DNA from: Haloquadratum sp.
GTDB taxonomy: Archaea > Halobacteriota > Halobacteria > Halobacteriales > Haloferacaceae
Reading direction: 5' to 3'
Length of the DNA: 44,553 nt
Assembly: GCA_028275165.1 (NCBI GenBank)
Contig: JAQCNF010000174.1
Span: 1-44,553, forward strand
This document shows, in pieces, positions 26,181 through 34,989 of the stretch; position 1 is the first letter of the stretch, and every line of letters starts with the position of its first letter. The position numbers were made by a program, and so were the translations under genes. The notes beneath the pieces are model-generated. The model saw nothing but the letters and a program-made list of their open reading frames with translations. It was not told the DNA's origin and ran no database searches.

Positions 26181-27690
26181 GAGCGCCCCCATCTTTGGGC
26201 GGGGGTCAAGCGAACAGGCGGGACTCAGCTATCTTGATGCTCCACTGTTTGTGTGTCATATACATATCCAAGCTGTGGACAGAGTTAGTATCCGAGGGCA
26301 CGAAGTAGTCAAAAAAGACGTGAGTGAACACAAACGGCGCTTACGTCTACCTACTGAAAGAGTTGCGTGGAGAACCCTCAAAATCGTGAGAACAACTGAC
26401 AACGACGACTGACTGGTGCCAACAAAGACGCATGAGGCGCGACTGGTCAACCCGACGACGAATAAGCACTAGAAACGACGCGAAACGCAGACCTCGTGCC
26501 GTTGGACGTTGAATGAAGCGTTCCAGCAGGGGCGTGAGACACAATCAGCGACGAATGATGTGACAGTCCAGTACGAAGTAGATATGCGAAAATACCCTCA
26601 AGAAGTACGTCCCGCAACTGACTGGTGACTCAGACGACGCCGAGTGGGTGAGGAACATCCAGTGAAATTCACTCACGAAGGATTCGATATTGACCACAAG
26701 CCACAGAAACTCACGAGTGGTATCTAAAAGTCTCACGATATGAGGACTATAATCTGTGGCTTCCCGCTGTGTCAACCCGGAACAACGCCCGCTGGTCGAG
26801 GCACTGTACACGGAAGATGCAGAGCTGGGAGAGTCTCGAGTTGTTGAGAGAGATGTCAAGTGGTATCTGCACATCACAGCCCACTTTGAGGTTTCAGAGA
26901 CTGTTTGTTCGGATTCAGACGATGTTACTCCGATCGGCGTAGACATTGGAGAAGCCGCACCTGCCACGGTGTGTCACGGTAACGACTGCGACTCTCCAAC
27001 TGCGCCAAGACTGCGGAACGACAAAACGAAAATAGTGAGGCAGTTGTGTGAACGGTATTTGACAGCCATGCGTCGACTACACCGTCGTGAAGCTGATGTG
27101 TTGGGTGACACGTATGGTGACGAAATATGACGACAGATGGACGGCATACTCCATACGGGAAGTCGGGAAGTAGTCGAACACGTCGCTGGTCTGGTATAGA
27201 CGGCGGTATTGTCGTACTTGAGAACCTGACCTACATCCGCCAGAACATGGACGATGGCTCGTATATGAACCCCCGTCTTCACCGATGGGCGTTGCGGTTA
27301 AATCAGTCACAAAGCCGAGGAACGTGGTATTGAGGTTGCAACCGTCAACTCTCGGAACACGTCGAAGGGGTGCCATGCCTGCAAAGAAGTCGGCTCACGC
27401 AGGCACCGGGCAACTTTCAGTTGCACCAGTGACAACTGTTGAGTGTCTGAGTATCAGGCCGGGATAAACGACGCATTGAACATCGCAGACCGCTACCTCA
27501 TCGGGGAGAGCCCCAAAGCGACCGAGATTCCGGTCAGGAGGAGGTTGTCGATGTGACGGGGCCTCATTGACCGGGCCACGAGACAGTTAGGACGATACTG
27601 AACCTCAGCAACTGAGACTTGGAACGGATGCGTCTTGAGACCTGAAACGGCAGAAGCCGGGATTCCTTCGTCTTTAGACGGAAGAGGTCA
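26181..27690 (+). mobile_element. IS200/IS605-type element with heavily decayed tnpB
   Basis: The left end has the hairpin-like GCGCCCCCATCTTTGGGCGGGGGTCAAG at 26183-26210. The right end has the near-perfect stem CTTCGTC-TTTA-GACGGAAG at 27666-27684, followed by AGGTCAAG. Both hairpins are followed by GTCAAG. Only TnpB-like coding is found inside. The ends are estimates to within about 20 bp. Confidence 0.7.
26270..27560 (+). pseudogene. tnpB: TnpB, decayed by many frameshifts and stops
   Basis: TnpB motifs are spread over different frames. Frame 26756-27130 carries RDVKWYLHITAHFEV and RuvC-I as PIGVDIGEAAPATVC. Frame 27127-27333 has RuvC-II as IVVLENLTYIRQNM with the Glu still present and PRLHRWALR. 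A third frame from about 27305 has EERGIEVATVNSRNTSKGCHACKEVG, the zinc-finger half, and then EYQAGINDALNIADRYLIGES, where the expected catalytic Asp of the last motif may be Gly-Ile-Asn-Asp-like. The N-terminal part before 26756 has several stops. Far more damaged than the 7922 copy, so probably older. Confidence 0.75.
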
Positions 27691-27764
27691 AGTTCGGCCC
27701 CGCTGATAGGATTCGTTCGCTGTAAGAAGATAGAATTATATTGCTGGTCAATTGGTCCTACTGT

Positions 27765-28172
27765 ATGACGGACGAATGTCGTCGCGCACTCACCACTGCA
27801 GCAATAGCTGCTGTCGGTGCGACCGTTGGGATTGCTGGCCTTGGGCATCTGTATCTGCGCGAGTGGGACCGTGCGGCCGCATGGTTCAGTGGTATAATTA
27901 GTAGCGCGGTGATGCTTATTTCGATAACTGTTGGAGTAGAGACGTTGACCGAATTATCGGCTATTCGTATCAGTCAAGTGCCACCAATCATCGCAGTCCC
28001 AATCGGGTGCCTTCTACTTTTGAGCACGGCTGATGCCCACCAGACTGCCAAAGTCAAGATGAATCAGACGGAGTTGCCTTGCTGTGTATCGTGTGGTGCA
28101 GAAATCATCCCAGCACTGAGTTTTTGTCAGTGGTGCGCCAGAGAAAACGATATTCACACGCAGTCTAAATAA
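27765..28172 (+). CDS. Membrane protein with C-terminal zinc ribbon (DUF7575-like)
   Basis: 135 residues from ATG 27765 (MTDECRRAL). Three hydrophobic segments can be seen (about 10-27, 39-60 and 72-90). They are followed by a short zinc ribbon, CVSCGAEIIPALSFCQWC, at about residues 108-125. The arrangement of membrane helices plus a C-terminal CxxC...CxxC ribbon is common in haloarchaeal proteins of unknown role. The frame is also open for 8 codons upstream to 27741, but that part lies near the decayed element. It stands between two element remnants. Confidence 0.7.
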   Translation: MTDECRRALTTAAIAAVGATVGIAGLGHLYLREWDRAAAWFSGIISSAVMLISITVGVETLTELSAIRISQVPPIIAVPIGCLLLLSTADAHQTAKVKMNQTELPCCVSCGAEIIPALSFCQWCARENDIHTQSK

Positions 28173-28403
28173 AGTAGTCACCCCGTGAGGAGCCTCACCC
28201 TTTCCTTTAGCCACCCTATTCGCGCTGACGCGCTTACTGAGGCTTTCTGGTTCTACGACACGCTTTTTTTAGGGATGCTCAACTGACGCCGACCATCCGC
28301 GCAGGGGACGCAGTCTCCACAGGCGTTGACGAATTGTGTCGTGATTTGTTCGCATACCACCTTCGGTTTCTGGGGACGTTGTCTCTTCAGGCTGTTCCAA
28401 TCC
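28173..28403. other. Spacer with hairpins downstream of the zinc-ribbon gene
   Basis: GTGAGG-AG-CCTCAC at 28185-28198 forms a tight stem followed by pyrimidine-rich CCTTTCCTTT. It could be a terminator of the upstream gene or part of an element end. A T-run (ACGCTTTTTTT) lies near 28261-28271. On the minus strand, the continuation of the TnpB tail may include a VNACGD stretch near 28310-28330. Confidence 0.35.
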
Positions 28404-28560
28404 TCACTGCTCACACTTTCGAGACAGGATACTCAATGCGGCGTTCGCCTCTCTATCTATTTTGGACCCGAGTGCTTTTTCACCCACAGCGGTTTGTCTG
28501 TTCCCACACCACTCTTTATTCGTGCCTACTGGCTCACAGATGGTCAGGTTGAGCTGACAC
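28404..28560 (-). pseudogene. tnpB: TnpB C-terminal fragment
   Basis: The minus-strand frame reads EWCGNRQTAVGEKALG and then DREANAALSILSRKCEQ. This matches the C-terminal zinc-finger tail of IS1341-type TnpB, usually CSSCQ-AVEK-L...DRDxNAAxNILSRG. The second finger half has been lost, and the Asp of the NAA motif appears as DREANAA. Nothing of RuvC-I or II is present: the fragment is cut off by the 3' end of the aroB' gene. Recognition is by motif only. Confidence 0.5.
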
Positions 28561-28608
28561 CCTTTTGATTCGACCACAGTACTCTCTCTCACCAGTGTCT
28601 TACAGCAG

Positions 28609-29787
28609 TTACTTCTCGATAATACTCTCCTCAATCCGCTCGCCGAAGTGACGAGCACCCTCCTGGTGGAATAACGCCATTTCGTCACCGGGCTCAAGAT
28701 CTGTCACAGCTGTATGTCCATCTTTCGTATGAACCTTGATTGTTTCAGCATTTTGCAGTAGCGTCTCGATACGGTCACCACCAATCTCAGTCTCAACGCG
28801 AAACATTGGTCGTTTCTCGATCTTGACACGCCCGACAACAACTTCACGTGTCTTTCCCTCAGCGTTTACGACTTGGACAGTATCACCTGATTTTAATTCT
28901 GAAAGGTACTTTGTCCCTCCATCAGGGGTCCGAATGTAAGCGTGCACTGCGCCAGCATTCACGCGAAATGGCCGTGATGCGACGTACGGTGAATCGGCTG
29001 TTTCAGCATGGACAAAAAATAACCCTCGGCTCATACTGCCAACGAGCATCCCCTCATTGTGCTCTAATAACGTTCCAGTGTCGACGCAGACTCGGTCTGC
29101 CATTCCGGTTCGCTCTACCCCGGTCACAGTTGCCCATTCGAGATCAATCGCCTCGCGATCAGCTTCATCGCGCACTTTCACTGTCTGATGAATTTCATCG
29201 GCATCTCCACTATCTAATAATACCCCGTCTGCACCCAATTCTAACGTCTCAAACGCCGTCTTTGCCTCATCAGCACTTGTCACTCCTGCGATAAGTTCGG
29301 TCTCATCACCAATACGTGCAATGAGATTTTCGAGTGGAATGATTGTCCAATCTTCTCCGATAACAATGGTATAATGAGCCTCCTCTGCAACAGTTTGTGC
29401 GAACGTCTCGTACTGCTCTGAGAGGATGCGAATATACGCTCCAGAGGCCACCTCTTCGTTTCGGCGGAGTGCAGTTAGGTCGGCCGAGCTACTCAGTTCA
29501 TCGGGTAAATCGATTGTTGCATCGCCTTCAGCGTCTTTCCCGATGATATACGCTTCTGGCGTCTGTGCATCCATTGAATCAACTTCGGCGTTATCGATTA
29601 TACTCGTCTCTGTGTCTGAGTAAAATGCGGCCACGTTTACATCACCTAGCCGTCGCACCCGAGTAATATCCGCTTCATCAACGAGTACCCAGTCGACGCC
29701 TGCCTCAAGGCCAGTTGTAATCCGCTGTTTTCGGGTCTCCCATTCTCCCACCGAGTTATCGGCTTTGAGCCATACACTTCGGGTCAT
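28609..29787 (-). CDS. aroB': 3-dehydroquinate synthase II (archaeal AroB')
   Basis: Oxidative deamination and cyclisation of ADH to 3-dehydroquinate, the second step of the archaeal route into aromatic amino acids. The 392 residues carry the family marks: VWLKAD at the N-terminus, EAGVDWVLVDEADITRVRRLG, ARIGDETELIAGVTSADEAKTAFETLELGADGVLLD, then GSMSRGLFFVHAETADSPYVASRPFRVNAGAVHAY with the GDTVQVVNAEG domain at the C-terminus. It lies 62 bp after the ADH synthase gene on the same strand, so the two successive enzymes are linked. Confidence 0.94.
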   Translation of the reverse strand: MTRSVWLKADNSVGEWETRKQRITTGLEAGVDWVLVDEADITRVRRLGDVNVAAFYSDTETSIIDNAEVDSMDAQTPEAYIIGKDAEGDATIDLPDELSSSADLTALRRNEEVASGAYIRILSEQYETFAQTVAEEAHYTIVIGEDWTIIPLENLIARIGDETELIAGVTSADEAKTAFETLELGADGVLLDSGDADEIHQTVKVRDEADREAIDLEWATVTGVERTGMADRVCVDTGTLLEHNEGMLVGSMSRGLFFVHAETADSPYVASRPFRVNAGAVHAYIRTPDGGTKYLSELKSGDTVQVVNAEGKTREVVVGRVKIEKRPMFRVETEIGGDRIETLLQNAETIKVHTKDGHTAVTDLEPGDEMALFHQEGARHFGERIEESIIEK

Positions 29788-29849
29788 AGCGAAATGACTG
29801 CATCAGCCCGCTTGAACATGGCGAAATGTTCGTTGTGGGCGCACTCAGT

Positions 29850-30644
29850 TCATACCTCGATGCCAAACTCTGCAGCCTCAAATGCAGCCTCAACAGTTGC
29901 ATTGTCGTGAATCACAGCACTCACTGCCCGAGTGATGGCGGCTGGTTCATCATGCTGAAAGATAGATCGCCCCATCGAAACTCCTGCAGCACCGGCATCC
30001 ATTGCGCCGCGAACCATTTTGATCGTCTGCCGGTCTGCTCCACGACTGCCACCAGCGATGACGACTGGCAACACAGTTGCCTTGCAGACGCGCTCGAACG
30101 ATTCTGGGTCGCCTGCATAGGCCGTTTTCACGACATCTGCCCCGAGTTCTTCAGCAATCCGAACTGCATGAGCAAGACTCTCGCTATCGTGTTCATCGAT
30201 GCCGGACCCACGTGCGTAGCTCATCGCCAGTACTGGAATCCCATAGGTATGTGCAGTCTCAATTACATCACTAAGTGCCTCTAACTGCTCAGGTTCGTAG
30301 TTACTACCAACATTAAGATGAAATGACACCGCATCTGCACCAGCGCGGAGTGCTGCCTCTACGGTGGATGTTTGACGCTTATCATTTGAGTCTGGTCCGA
30401 TTACTGTCGACCCATTGAGGTGAACGATATAGCCTTTCCCGTTTTTATTGGGATGGACTCGGTCGGCAACTCCACGCTGCGTGAGGACGGCATCAGCCCC
30501 ATTCGCAGTGATTGCATCGACCGTCGATTCAAGTTCGACGAGACCTTTAACCGGACCGAGAGTAATCCCATGATCCATCGGAACGATCAGATATCGCTCC
30601 TGTGTCGAGATCCGGGTAAGGCGGGCAGCAAGTCCTGTCTCCAT
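29850..30644 (-). CDS. 2-amino-3,7-dideoxy-D-threo-hept-6-ulosonate synthase
   Basis: ADH synthase, an aldolase of the class I fructose-bisphosphate aldolase/AroA' family. It joins 6-deoxy-5-ketofructose-phosphate with aspartate semialdehyde. At 264 residues it has PMDHGITLGPVKGL, with Asp24, VLTQRGVADRVHP, VSFHLNVGSNYEPEQ, LAMSYARGSGID with Tyr143 and VVKTAYAGDP with the Schiff-base Lys173. Together with the aroB' gene right after it, this supports the aromatic role rather than glycolysis. It is 58 bp downstream of trpA on the same strand. Confidence 0.92.
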   Translation of the reverse strand: METGLAARLTRISTQERYLIVPMDHGITLGPVKGLVELESTVDAITANGADAVLTQRGVADRVHPNKNGKGYIVHLNGSTVIGPDSNDKRQTSTVEAALRAGADAVSFHLNVGSNYEPEQLEALSDVIETAHTYGIPVLAMSYARGSGIDEHDSESLAHAVRIAEELGADVVKTAYAGDPESFERVCKATVLPVVIAGGSRGADRQTIKMVRGAMDAGAAGVSMGRSIFQHDEPAAITRAVSAVIHDNATVEAAFEAAEFGIEV

Positions 30645-30702
30645 CGTGTGAGAATATGTGGCAATCGGCGGTAATAAGAGCTACGAGGCAGCGCTCATTC
30701 TG

Positions 30703-31551
30703 CTACTCAACTGTCGGTGCTGCCTCCGCATCGGCACGGTTCACTCCACGGGTAAGTTCGCGGGCCTTCTGTTGCAGTCGCGTTGCAATCGCCTCTGTTG
30801 AATCACCAGCTTCGGCGCCCTCTGCAACGATATCAACAAGCGCGCTTCCAACGATAATCCCGTCTGCGCCTGCATCGATGATACGCGAGGCCTGCTCCTC
30901 GGTTTTAATACCAAAGCCAACTGCTTTTGGAACATCATATCCGTCAAGCCGCGCTAAACTTGTCTCGGTCTGCGCTGAAACTGAGTCTCTCGTGCCCGTG
31001 ACTCCAAGTCGAGCTTGGACGTATACGTATCCTGATACCTGTGAGAGAATCCGATTGAGGCGCTCTCCTCTGGTCGTTGGTGCGACAATAAACACCAGAT
31101 CGAGGCCAAACTCATCACATGCCTCACGAAGTGGACCTGCCTCCTCGGCTGGCAGGTCTGGGACGACAAATCCAGACAACCCAATATCAGCTGCCCGCTT
31201 CACGAATGGCCGCGGGCCAGATTCTTCGCCATACTGATAAATAAGATTATAGTATGTCATGCAGACAAGCGGAACATCCACTGTGAGGTCCCCCACAAAT
31301 GAAAAGAATGACTCAGGCGTCATCCCGGCCTTTAATGACCTGACAACCGCTCCTTGGATAGTTGGCCCTTCTGCAATTGGCTCTGAAAACGGGAGTCCAA
31401 GCTCGATAATGTCCGCGCCGCCATCTGCAAGCGCTTCGACGTACCTCAGCGATGCCTCATAGTCAGGATCACCAGCTGCGAGATATGGAATAAAGGCTGG
31501 GCCGTCGAGAAACACATGTTCCAGCGTCCCGGTCGCCTGCTCTTGATCCAT
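30703..31551 (-). CDS. trpA: Tryptophan synthase alpha subunit
   Basis: Cleaves indole-3-glycerol phosphate to indole and glyceraldehyde-3-phosphate. From ATG 31551 the protein has 282 residues; the longer open frame runs back into trpB and I did not use it. The catalytic Glu50 is in [12 protein letters not shown]. The second catalytic acid (Asp60 in Escherichia coli) is Glu61 here (IAEGPTIQ). GVTGTRDSV and [10 protein letters not shown] are normal phosphate-binding loops. The ATG begins 1 bp after the trpB stop, so the pair is coupled. Confidence 0.94.
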   Translation of the reverse strand: MDQEQATGTLEHVFLDGPAFIPYLAAGDPDYEASLRYVEALADGGADIIELGLPFSEPIAEGPTIQGAVVRSLKAGMTPESFFSFVGDLTVDVPLVCMTYYNLIYQYGEESGPRPFVKRAADIGLSGFVVPDLPAEEAGPLREACDEFGLDLVFIVAPTTRGERLNRILSQVSGYVYVQARLGVTGTRDSVSAQTETSLARLDGYDVPKAVGFGIKTEEQASRIIDAGADGIIVGSALVDIVAEGAEAGDSTEAIATRLQQKARELTRGVNRADAEAAPTVE

Positions 31552-31552
31552 G

Positions 31553-32800
31553 TTACAGTCCTCCCGCGAAGTCTGACATGTCTGGTGCCACCTCAATATC
31601 TCGGGCAGCCGTCTCTTCGATTGCTGTCTGGAGATCTTTATCGCCTCGACCTGAGACGTTCACGAGGATCGTCTCTCCAAGTTCATCATGATATTGTTCA
31701 AGATACCCGAATGCATGAGCCGTTTCCAGTGCAGGAATAATTCCCTCTAATTGTGAGAAACGGTGAAACGCTTCAAGTGCTACGTCATCATCGACTGGCA
31801 CTGGTGTCACTCGATTTTGATCGACATAATGTGCAAGTTGTGGACCGACTCCAGAGTAATCCAGCCCAGAAGAGACGCTGTGGCTCTCCATAATTTGGCC
31901 ATCACTATCCTGTAACAGCTTCGTTCGAGCTCCATGGAGGACTCCTTCGTCGCCCGTCGAGAGCGATGCTGAATTGGGAGCGACGCCCTCCTGTTCATCA
32001 ACCTCGAGACTCGAACCGCCTGCTTCGACCGCATACAATCCAACATCGGAGTCATCGACAAAGTGCGCGAACGTTCCCATCGTATTGGACCCGCCGCCTG
32101 CACAAGCCAGCACCGAATCAGGAAGTCCTCCCGTCTGCTCACGCATTTGTCGACGTGCCTCCTCAGAAATCACAGCCTGAAAGTCTCGAACCATCGATGG
32201 GAATGGATGTGGTCCAACCACAGATCCGATAATATAATGTGTATCCTCGACATTCGTTGCCCAGTCACGCATCGTCTGCGAGATAGCCTCTTTGAGTGTT
32301 CCTCGCCCGATCGTCACAGGCGTCACTTTCGAGTTATTTAATCGCATTCGGAAGACATTGGGTCGCTGCCGATTGATATCGCGCTCGCCCATATACACTT
32401 CACAGGGCATATCAAGATGTGCTGCCGCCATTGCAGTCGCCGTGCCGTGCTGGCCTGCACCGGTCTCGGCAATGATTCGATCCTTCCCCATATACTTCGC
32501 CAATAGCGCCTGTCCAAGCGCATTGTTGAGTTTGTGTGCGCCCCCATGAAGGAGATCCTCTCGCTTGAGATATACCTCAGCATCATACCGCTCCGAGAGG
32601 CGATGTGCATACTGTGTTGGTGTCGGCCGACCACCAAAGTCACGCAACCGGGCACGGAACTCATCCATGAATCCATCTTCATTCCCAAGCACGTAGCGCT
32701 CATATGCCTCTGTGAGCTCCTCAATTGCAGGCATAAGTGCCTCGGGAACGTACTGTCCACCGTAATCGCCAAACTTACCATCTGCGTATCGTTGTGTCAT
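31553..32800 (-). CDS. trpB: Tryptophan synthase beta subunit
   Basis: PLP enzyme that joins indole and serine to form tryptophan. The 415 residues are of the TrpB1 type that pairs with TrpA. Lys90 in [15 protein letters not shown] binds [15 protein letters not shown], the [15 protein letters not shown] phosphate loop and the late [10 protein letters not shown] are canonical. A 14-bp gap separates it from trpC. No defect is seen. Confidence 0.96.
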   Translation of the reverse strand: MTQRYADGKFGDYGGQYVPEALMPAIEELTEAYERYVLGNEDGFMDEFRARLRDFGGRPTPTQYAHRLSERYDAEVYLKREDLLHGGAHKLNNALGQALLAKYMGKDRIIAETGAGQHGTATAMAAAHLDMPCEVYMGERDINRQRPNVFRMRLNNSKVTPVTIGRGTLKEAISQTMRDWATNVEDTHYIIGSVVGPHPFPSMVRDFQAVISEEARRQMREQTGGLPDSVLACAGGGSNTMGTFAHFVDDSDVGLYAVEAGGSSLEVDEQEGVAPNSASLSTGDEGVLHGARTKLLQDSDGQIMESHSVSSGLDYSGVGPQLAHYVDQNRVTPVPVDDDVALEAFHRFSQLEGIIPALETAHAFGYLEQYHDELGETILVNVSGRGDKDLQTAIEETAARDIEVAPDMSDFAGGL

Positions 32801-32814
32801 TGTGCTCTGTGTGG

Positions 32815-33588
32815 TTATTGTGGAGTCGTAAGCTCGCTAGTCGTCTCTTGGATGTCACCACTCATAATTGCGGTGCCGATCAGTAGTGCATCCGCTCCTG
32901 CATTTCGCATCCGCTGGACATCTTGTGGAGTCGAGATCCCACTTTCTGCAATCAATGTTACATCACTTGGAGCTTTCCGAGCAAGTGATTCGAACGTTGA
33001 GAGATCTACAGACAGTGCCCCGAGATCTCGGTTATTAATCCCAATCACTTGCGCGCCGATCTCAAGTGCATGCTCAAGCTCCGAAGCGGTGTGGACCTCA
33101 ACCAGCGGTCTAAATCCTTTTTTAACTGCTGCAGTGTGCATTTCAGCTAACGAGTCTGCCCCTGCTGTGCCGAGAAAGCGTGCGATGAGCAGAATGAGGT
33201 CAGCGGCAACAGTGTTCAGCTGTGCTTCTCTCAAGAGGAAGTCTTTCCGAAGCACTGGGACATCAACAGCTTCTCGAATCTGAGTAAGATGCTTCGTGTC
33301 CCCATTGAAATGTGATGGCTCGGTCAGCACTGAAAGCGCACACGCACCCCCTTCGACCATCTTGCTCGCATACTCTACAGGGTCTCCAGTGTGCGTCTGC
33401 TCAGCTGTTGGACTCGTTGGCTTCACTTCTGCAATAACCGGAATCTGCCCTGCTCGTTCAGCGGCTCTCCGTGCGGCACTGAATGAGCGCGCATCGACGG
33501 TAACTGCAGATTCACTACCTGACCGATCGCGTGCAGTCGCGAGAATTGAGCGGACAGCTGGTGCCAGCGACTCATCACTAACGTCCAT
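32815..33588 (-). CDS. trpC: Indole-3-glycerol-phosphate synthase
   Basis: Ring closure of carboxyphenylaminodeoxyribulose phosphate to indole-3-glycerol phosphate. The 257-residue barrel has the catalytic Lys in [10 protein letters not shown], Lys in VLRKDFLL, Glu in PLVEVHT, Asn in INNRDLG and the Glu-Ser pair in [10 protein letters not shown]. It is the first gene of the trpC-trpB-trpA-ADH synthase-aroB' run. A TATA element and a 14-bp palindrome lie just upstream. TrpD, TrpE, TrpF and TrpG are not in the window. Confidence 0.94.
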   Translation of the reverse strand: MDVSDESLAPAVRSILATARDRSGSESAVTVDARSFSAARRAAERAGQIPVIAEVKPTSPTAEQTHTGDPVEYASKMVEGGACALSVLTEPSHFNGDTKHLTQIREAVDVPVLRKDFLLREAQLNTVAADLILLIARFLGTAGADSLAEMHTAAVKKGFRPLVEVHTASELEHALEIGAQVIGINNRDLGALSVDLSTFESLARKAPSDVTLIAESGISTPQDVQRMRNAGADALLIGTAIMSGDIQETTSELTTPQ

Positions 33589-33592
33589 CTAT

Positions 33593-33606
33593 GTCCATTA
33601 ATGGAC
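33593..33606. promoter_or_regulatory. 14-bp perfect palindrome upstream of trpC
   Basis: GTCCATTAATGGAC, a perfect palindrome. It ends 4 bp before the trpC ATG and begins just after the TATA-like element at 33614-33621 as seen from the minus strand. A dimeric repressor here would block the promoter or the start. The palindrome is seen directly; the operator role is inferred. Confidence 0.5.
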
Positions 33607-33613
33607 TTATTTG

Positions 33614-33621
33614 TACATAAA
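33614..33621 (-). promoter_or_regulatory. Candidate TATA box of the trpC operon
   Basis: The minus strand reads TTTATGTA, centred about 30 bp before the trpC ATG. The predicted transcript would start just at or a few bases before the ATG, so the leader is very short and the 14-bp palindrome lies between TATA and start site. Confidence 0.5.
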
Positions 33622-33956
33622 GCTTGTGAGTCGGTATGATCTCATATGAGGGTAGGACCGCCTCAGAGGACGAATACGGCGAGCGGCCAAGAGAGACGTC
33701 TGGTATCGTCTGCAAGAGCCACATCCAGAGAATACTCGGAGCTCTCAAATCCTGAAGATATGAGGGCAGACCGTGGACGCCCGACAGTGGAGAGGTGCCT
33801 CCCCGACTCGGTCGACGCAGACCCCGAAGTGCGGAAGCTAAGCTGGGCTGGGTTGGGCTTCGCTGTCATTTCAATAAATCAGTCAAACGGTCAACTCAGC
33901 TTGCGCCGATAAGGATGTTTACTAATGTTCATCTGACCTGAGTAATTAATTCTGGT
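33622..33956. other. GC-richer gene-free block between trpC and the MGMT-like gene
   Basis: No gene recognised. The 33650-33870 part is richer in G+C than its flanks. The frames in it are basic and rich in Arg and Ser, unlike the haloarchaeal proteins around it. It contains CCCCGAAGTGCGGAAGCTAAG at 33820-33840, which is reminiscent of the loop B/C part of 5S rRNA, but the expected helices do not form around it. It could hold a small structured RNA or be old element debris. Confidence 0.3.
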
Positions 33957-34415
33957 ATGAATGGTGCAACTGGCATGTATGGATTTACTCCTGATATACT
34001 TGAGCACGCAGTCGAGATTGGCATCGCCAGCGGACGGGTAATTGATGTCTCTTTCCCACGCTCACTATCGGGTGATGCTCAAGATGATCACCCACTTATC
34101 GACCATTTGGTGACGTATTTCTCCGGAGAACAGGTAACTCTCGCAGAGGTCGACATTGCGCTCACTGTTGACCGTGACACACGTCGAGTGCTTGAGACAG
34201 TTCGTGAGATTTCGTATGGTGAAACAGTTGAGGCAGAGGCGCTCCTCCGAAGTGCAGGATTCGATCCAGAGGAACCCGCAGATCGTACTACCGTCTCTAC
34301 AGCACTGTCGAAGAACCCCGTTCCGATCCTGATTCCTGATCATCGTATAAGAGGATTCAATGGGGCGCCCCCATCTGAGATTAGTAGACGACTCCGTGCA
34401 CTGGAGCAACATTAA
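33957..34415 (+). CDS. MGMT/ATL-like DNA-binding protein lacking the reactive cysteine
   Basis: 152 residues. The C-terminal half matches the DNA-binding domain of O6-alkylguanine-DNA alkyltransferases: RRVLETVREISYGETVEAEALL (helix-turn-helix), then TTVSTALSKNPVPILIPDHR. In active enzymes the last part reads NPxPIxxPCHR; here the acceptor Cys is Asp128 (GAT at 34338-34340). It therefore cannot be a suicide alkyltransferase and resembles the alkyltransferase-like proteins, which usually have Trp at this place. The Asn hinge is kept, and the Arg-finger region reads ALSKNP. The N-terminal 70 residues are not like bacterial Ogt. Confidence 0.75.
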   Translation: MNGATGMYGFTPDILEHAVEIGIASGRVIDVSFPRSLSGDAQDDHPLIDHLVTYFSGEQVTLAEVDIALTVDRDTRRVLETVREISYGETVEAEALLRSAGFDPEEPADRTTVSTALSKNPVPILIPDHRIRGFNGAPPSEISRRLRALEQH

Positions 34416-34870
34416 TTACTCCTTTCGGATGTCTTAGCCTCAAGACGCGTTTTGATATTTTCAACCGCGGTACTCAGTTCTCGCTCATTATATCGTCGTG
34501 CGAAAGGCTCTATTACTGCATCAAGAACCGGGACTGGAATCTCGTATTGTGCCTGATAAGTGAACGTTGTCATCGTTTCATTACCCTCGAATTCCCATGT
34601 TATCGACCCCTCAAGATCGCCGCCTAATTCCCAGACGATCTTCGACTGAGGCTCGTATGTCGTCGCTTCCAGCTCGCCTGTCAGGTCTATCCCAGCCATC
34701 GTATATGTGTAGGCTACTCGCTTACCTCCATTCGGCAGCGTATCGAGTGTTTCTGAGTGCGTAAGACTCGGTGTGAATTCCGGCTGATTTGAGGGGTCGT
34801 CAAGATACTCAAACACACTTGTCAGTGACGCGTCGATTGTGACACGCTTCTGCACTGTCGTTGCTGTCAT
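34412..34870 (-). CDS. SRPBCC (START-like) family protein
   Basis: 152 residues from ATG 34870 (MTATTVQKRV); the frame is open 15 codons further, but the part between lacks conservation signs. The START-like fold is seen in IDASLTSVFEYLDDPSNQPEFTPSL near the start, GGKRVAYTYTM, ATTYEPQSKIVWEL and the long C-terminal helix PVLDAVIEPFARRYNERELS. Such proteins bind hydrophobic ligands. It overlaps the end of the MGMT-like gene by 4 bp in a converging arrangement. The function is not known. Confidence 0.85.
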   Translation of the reverse strand: MTATTVQKRVTIDASLTSVFEYLDDPSNQPEFTPSLTHSETLDTLPNGGKRVAYTYTMAGIDLTGELEATTYEPQSKIVWELGGDLEGSITWEFEGNETMTTFTYQAQYEIPVPVLDAVIEPFARRYNERELSTAVENIKTRLEAKTSERSN

Positions 34871-34966
34871 GCATATCGATATACCCGCGCACGGTTTGGA
34901 TGTGACGACACCCACGGGTGTCAGCTCGTATATACGAACTCAGACAGGTTCACGACTTGACATTCT

Positions 34967-34986
34967 CCCCGCCCTGAAGGGCGGGG
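34967..34986. mobile_element. IS200/IS605-type terminal hairpin
   Basis: CCCCGCCCTGAAGGGCGGGG, a perfect 8-bp stem with a TGAA loop. The TTGAC immediately outside it (34957-34961) matches the motif next to the other element ends in this window. Only this one end is seen; it truncates the CPBP protease gene at its 3' side. Confidence 0.6.
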
Positions 34987-34989
34987 TTT

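Noticed and set aside
29826-30284. 152-codon plus-strand frame
   Set aside because: Antisense to ADH synthase, which has its full set of catalytic residues on the minus strand; Cys/His-rich by chance.
32534-33283. 249-codon plus-strand frame over trpC and trpB
   Set aside because: Antisense to trpC/trpB; Cys- and Ser-rich composition unlike the acidic proteins of this window.
33646-33912. 88-codon plus-strand frame upstream of the MGMT-like gene
   Set aside because: Basic and Arg/Ser-rich, no motif; better treated as non-coding, possibly structured DNA.
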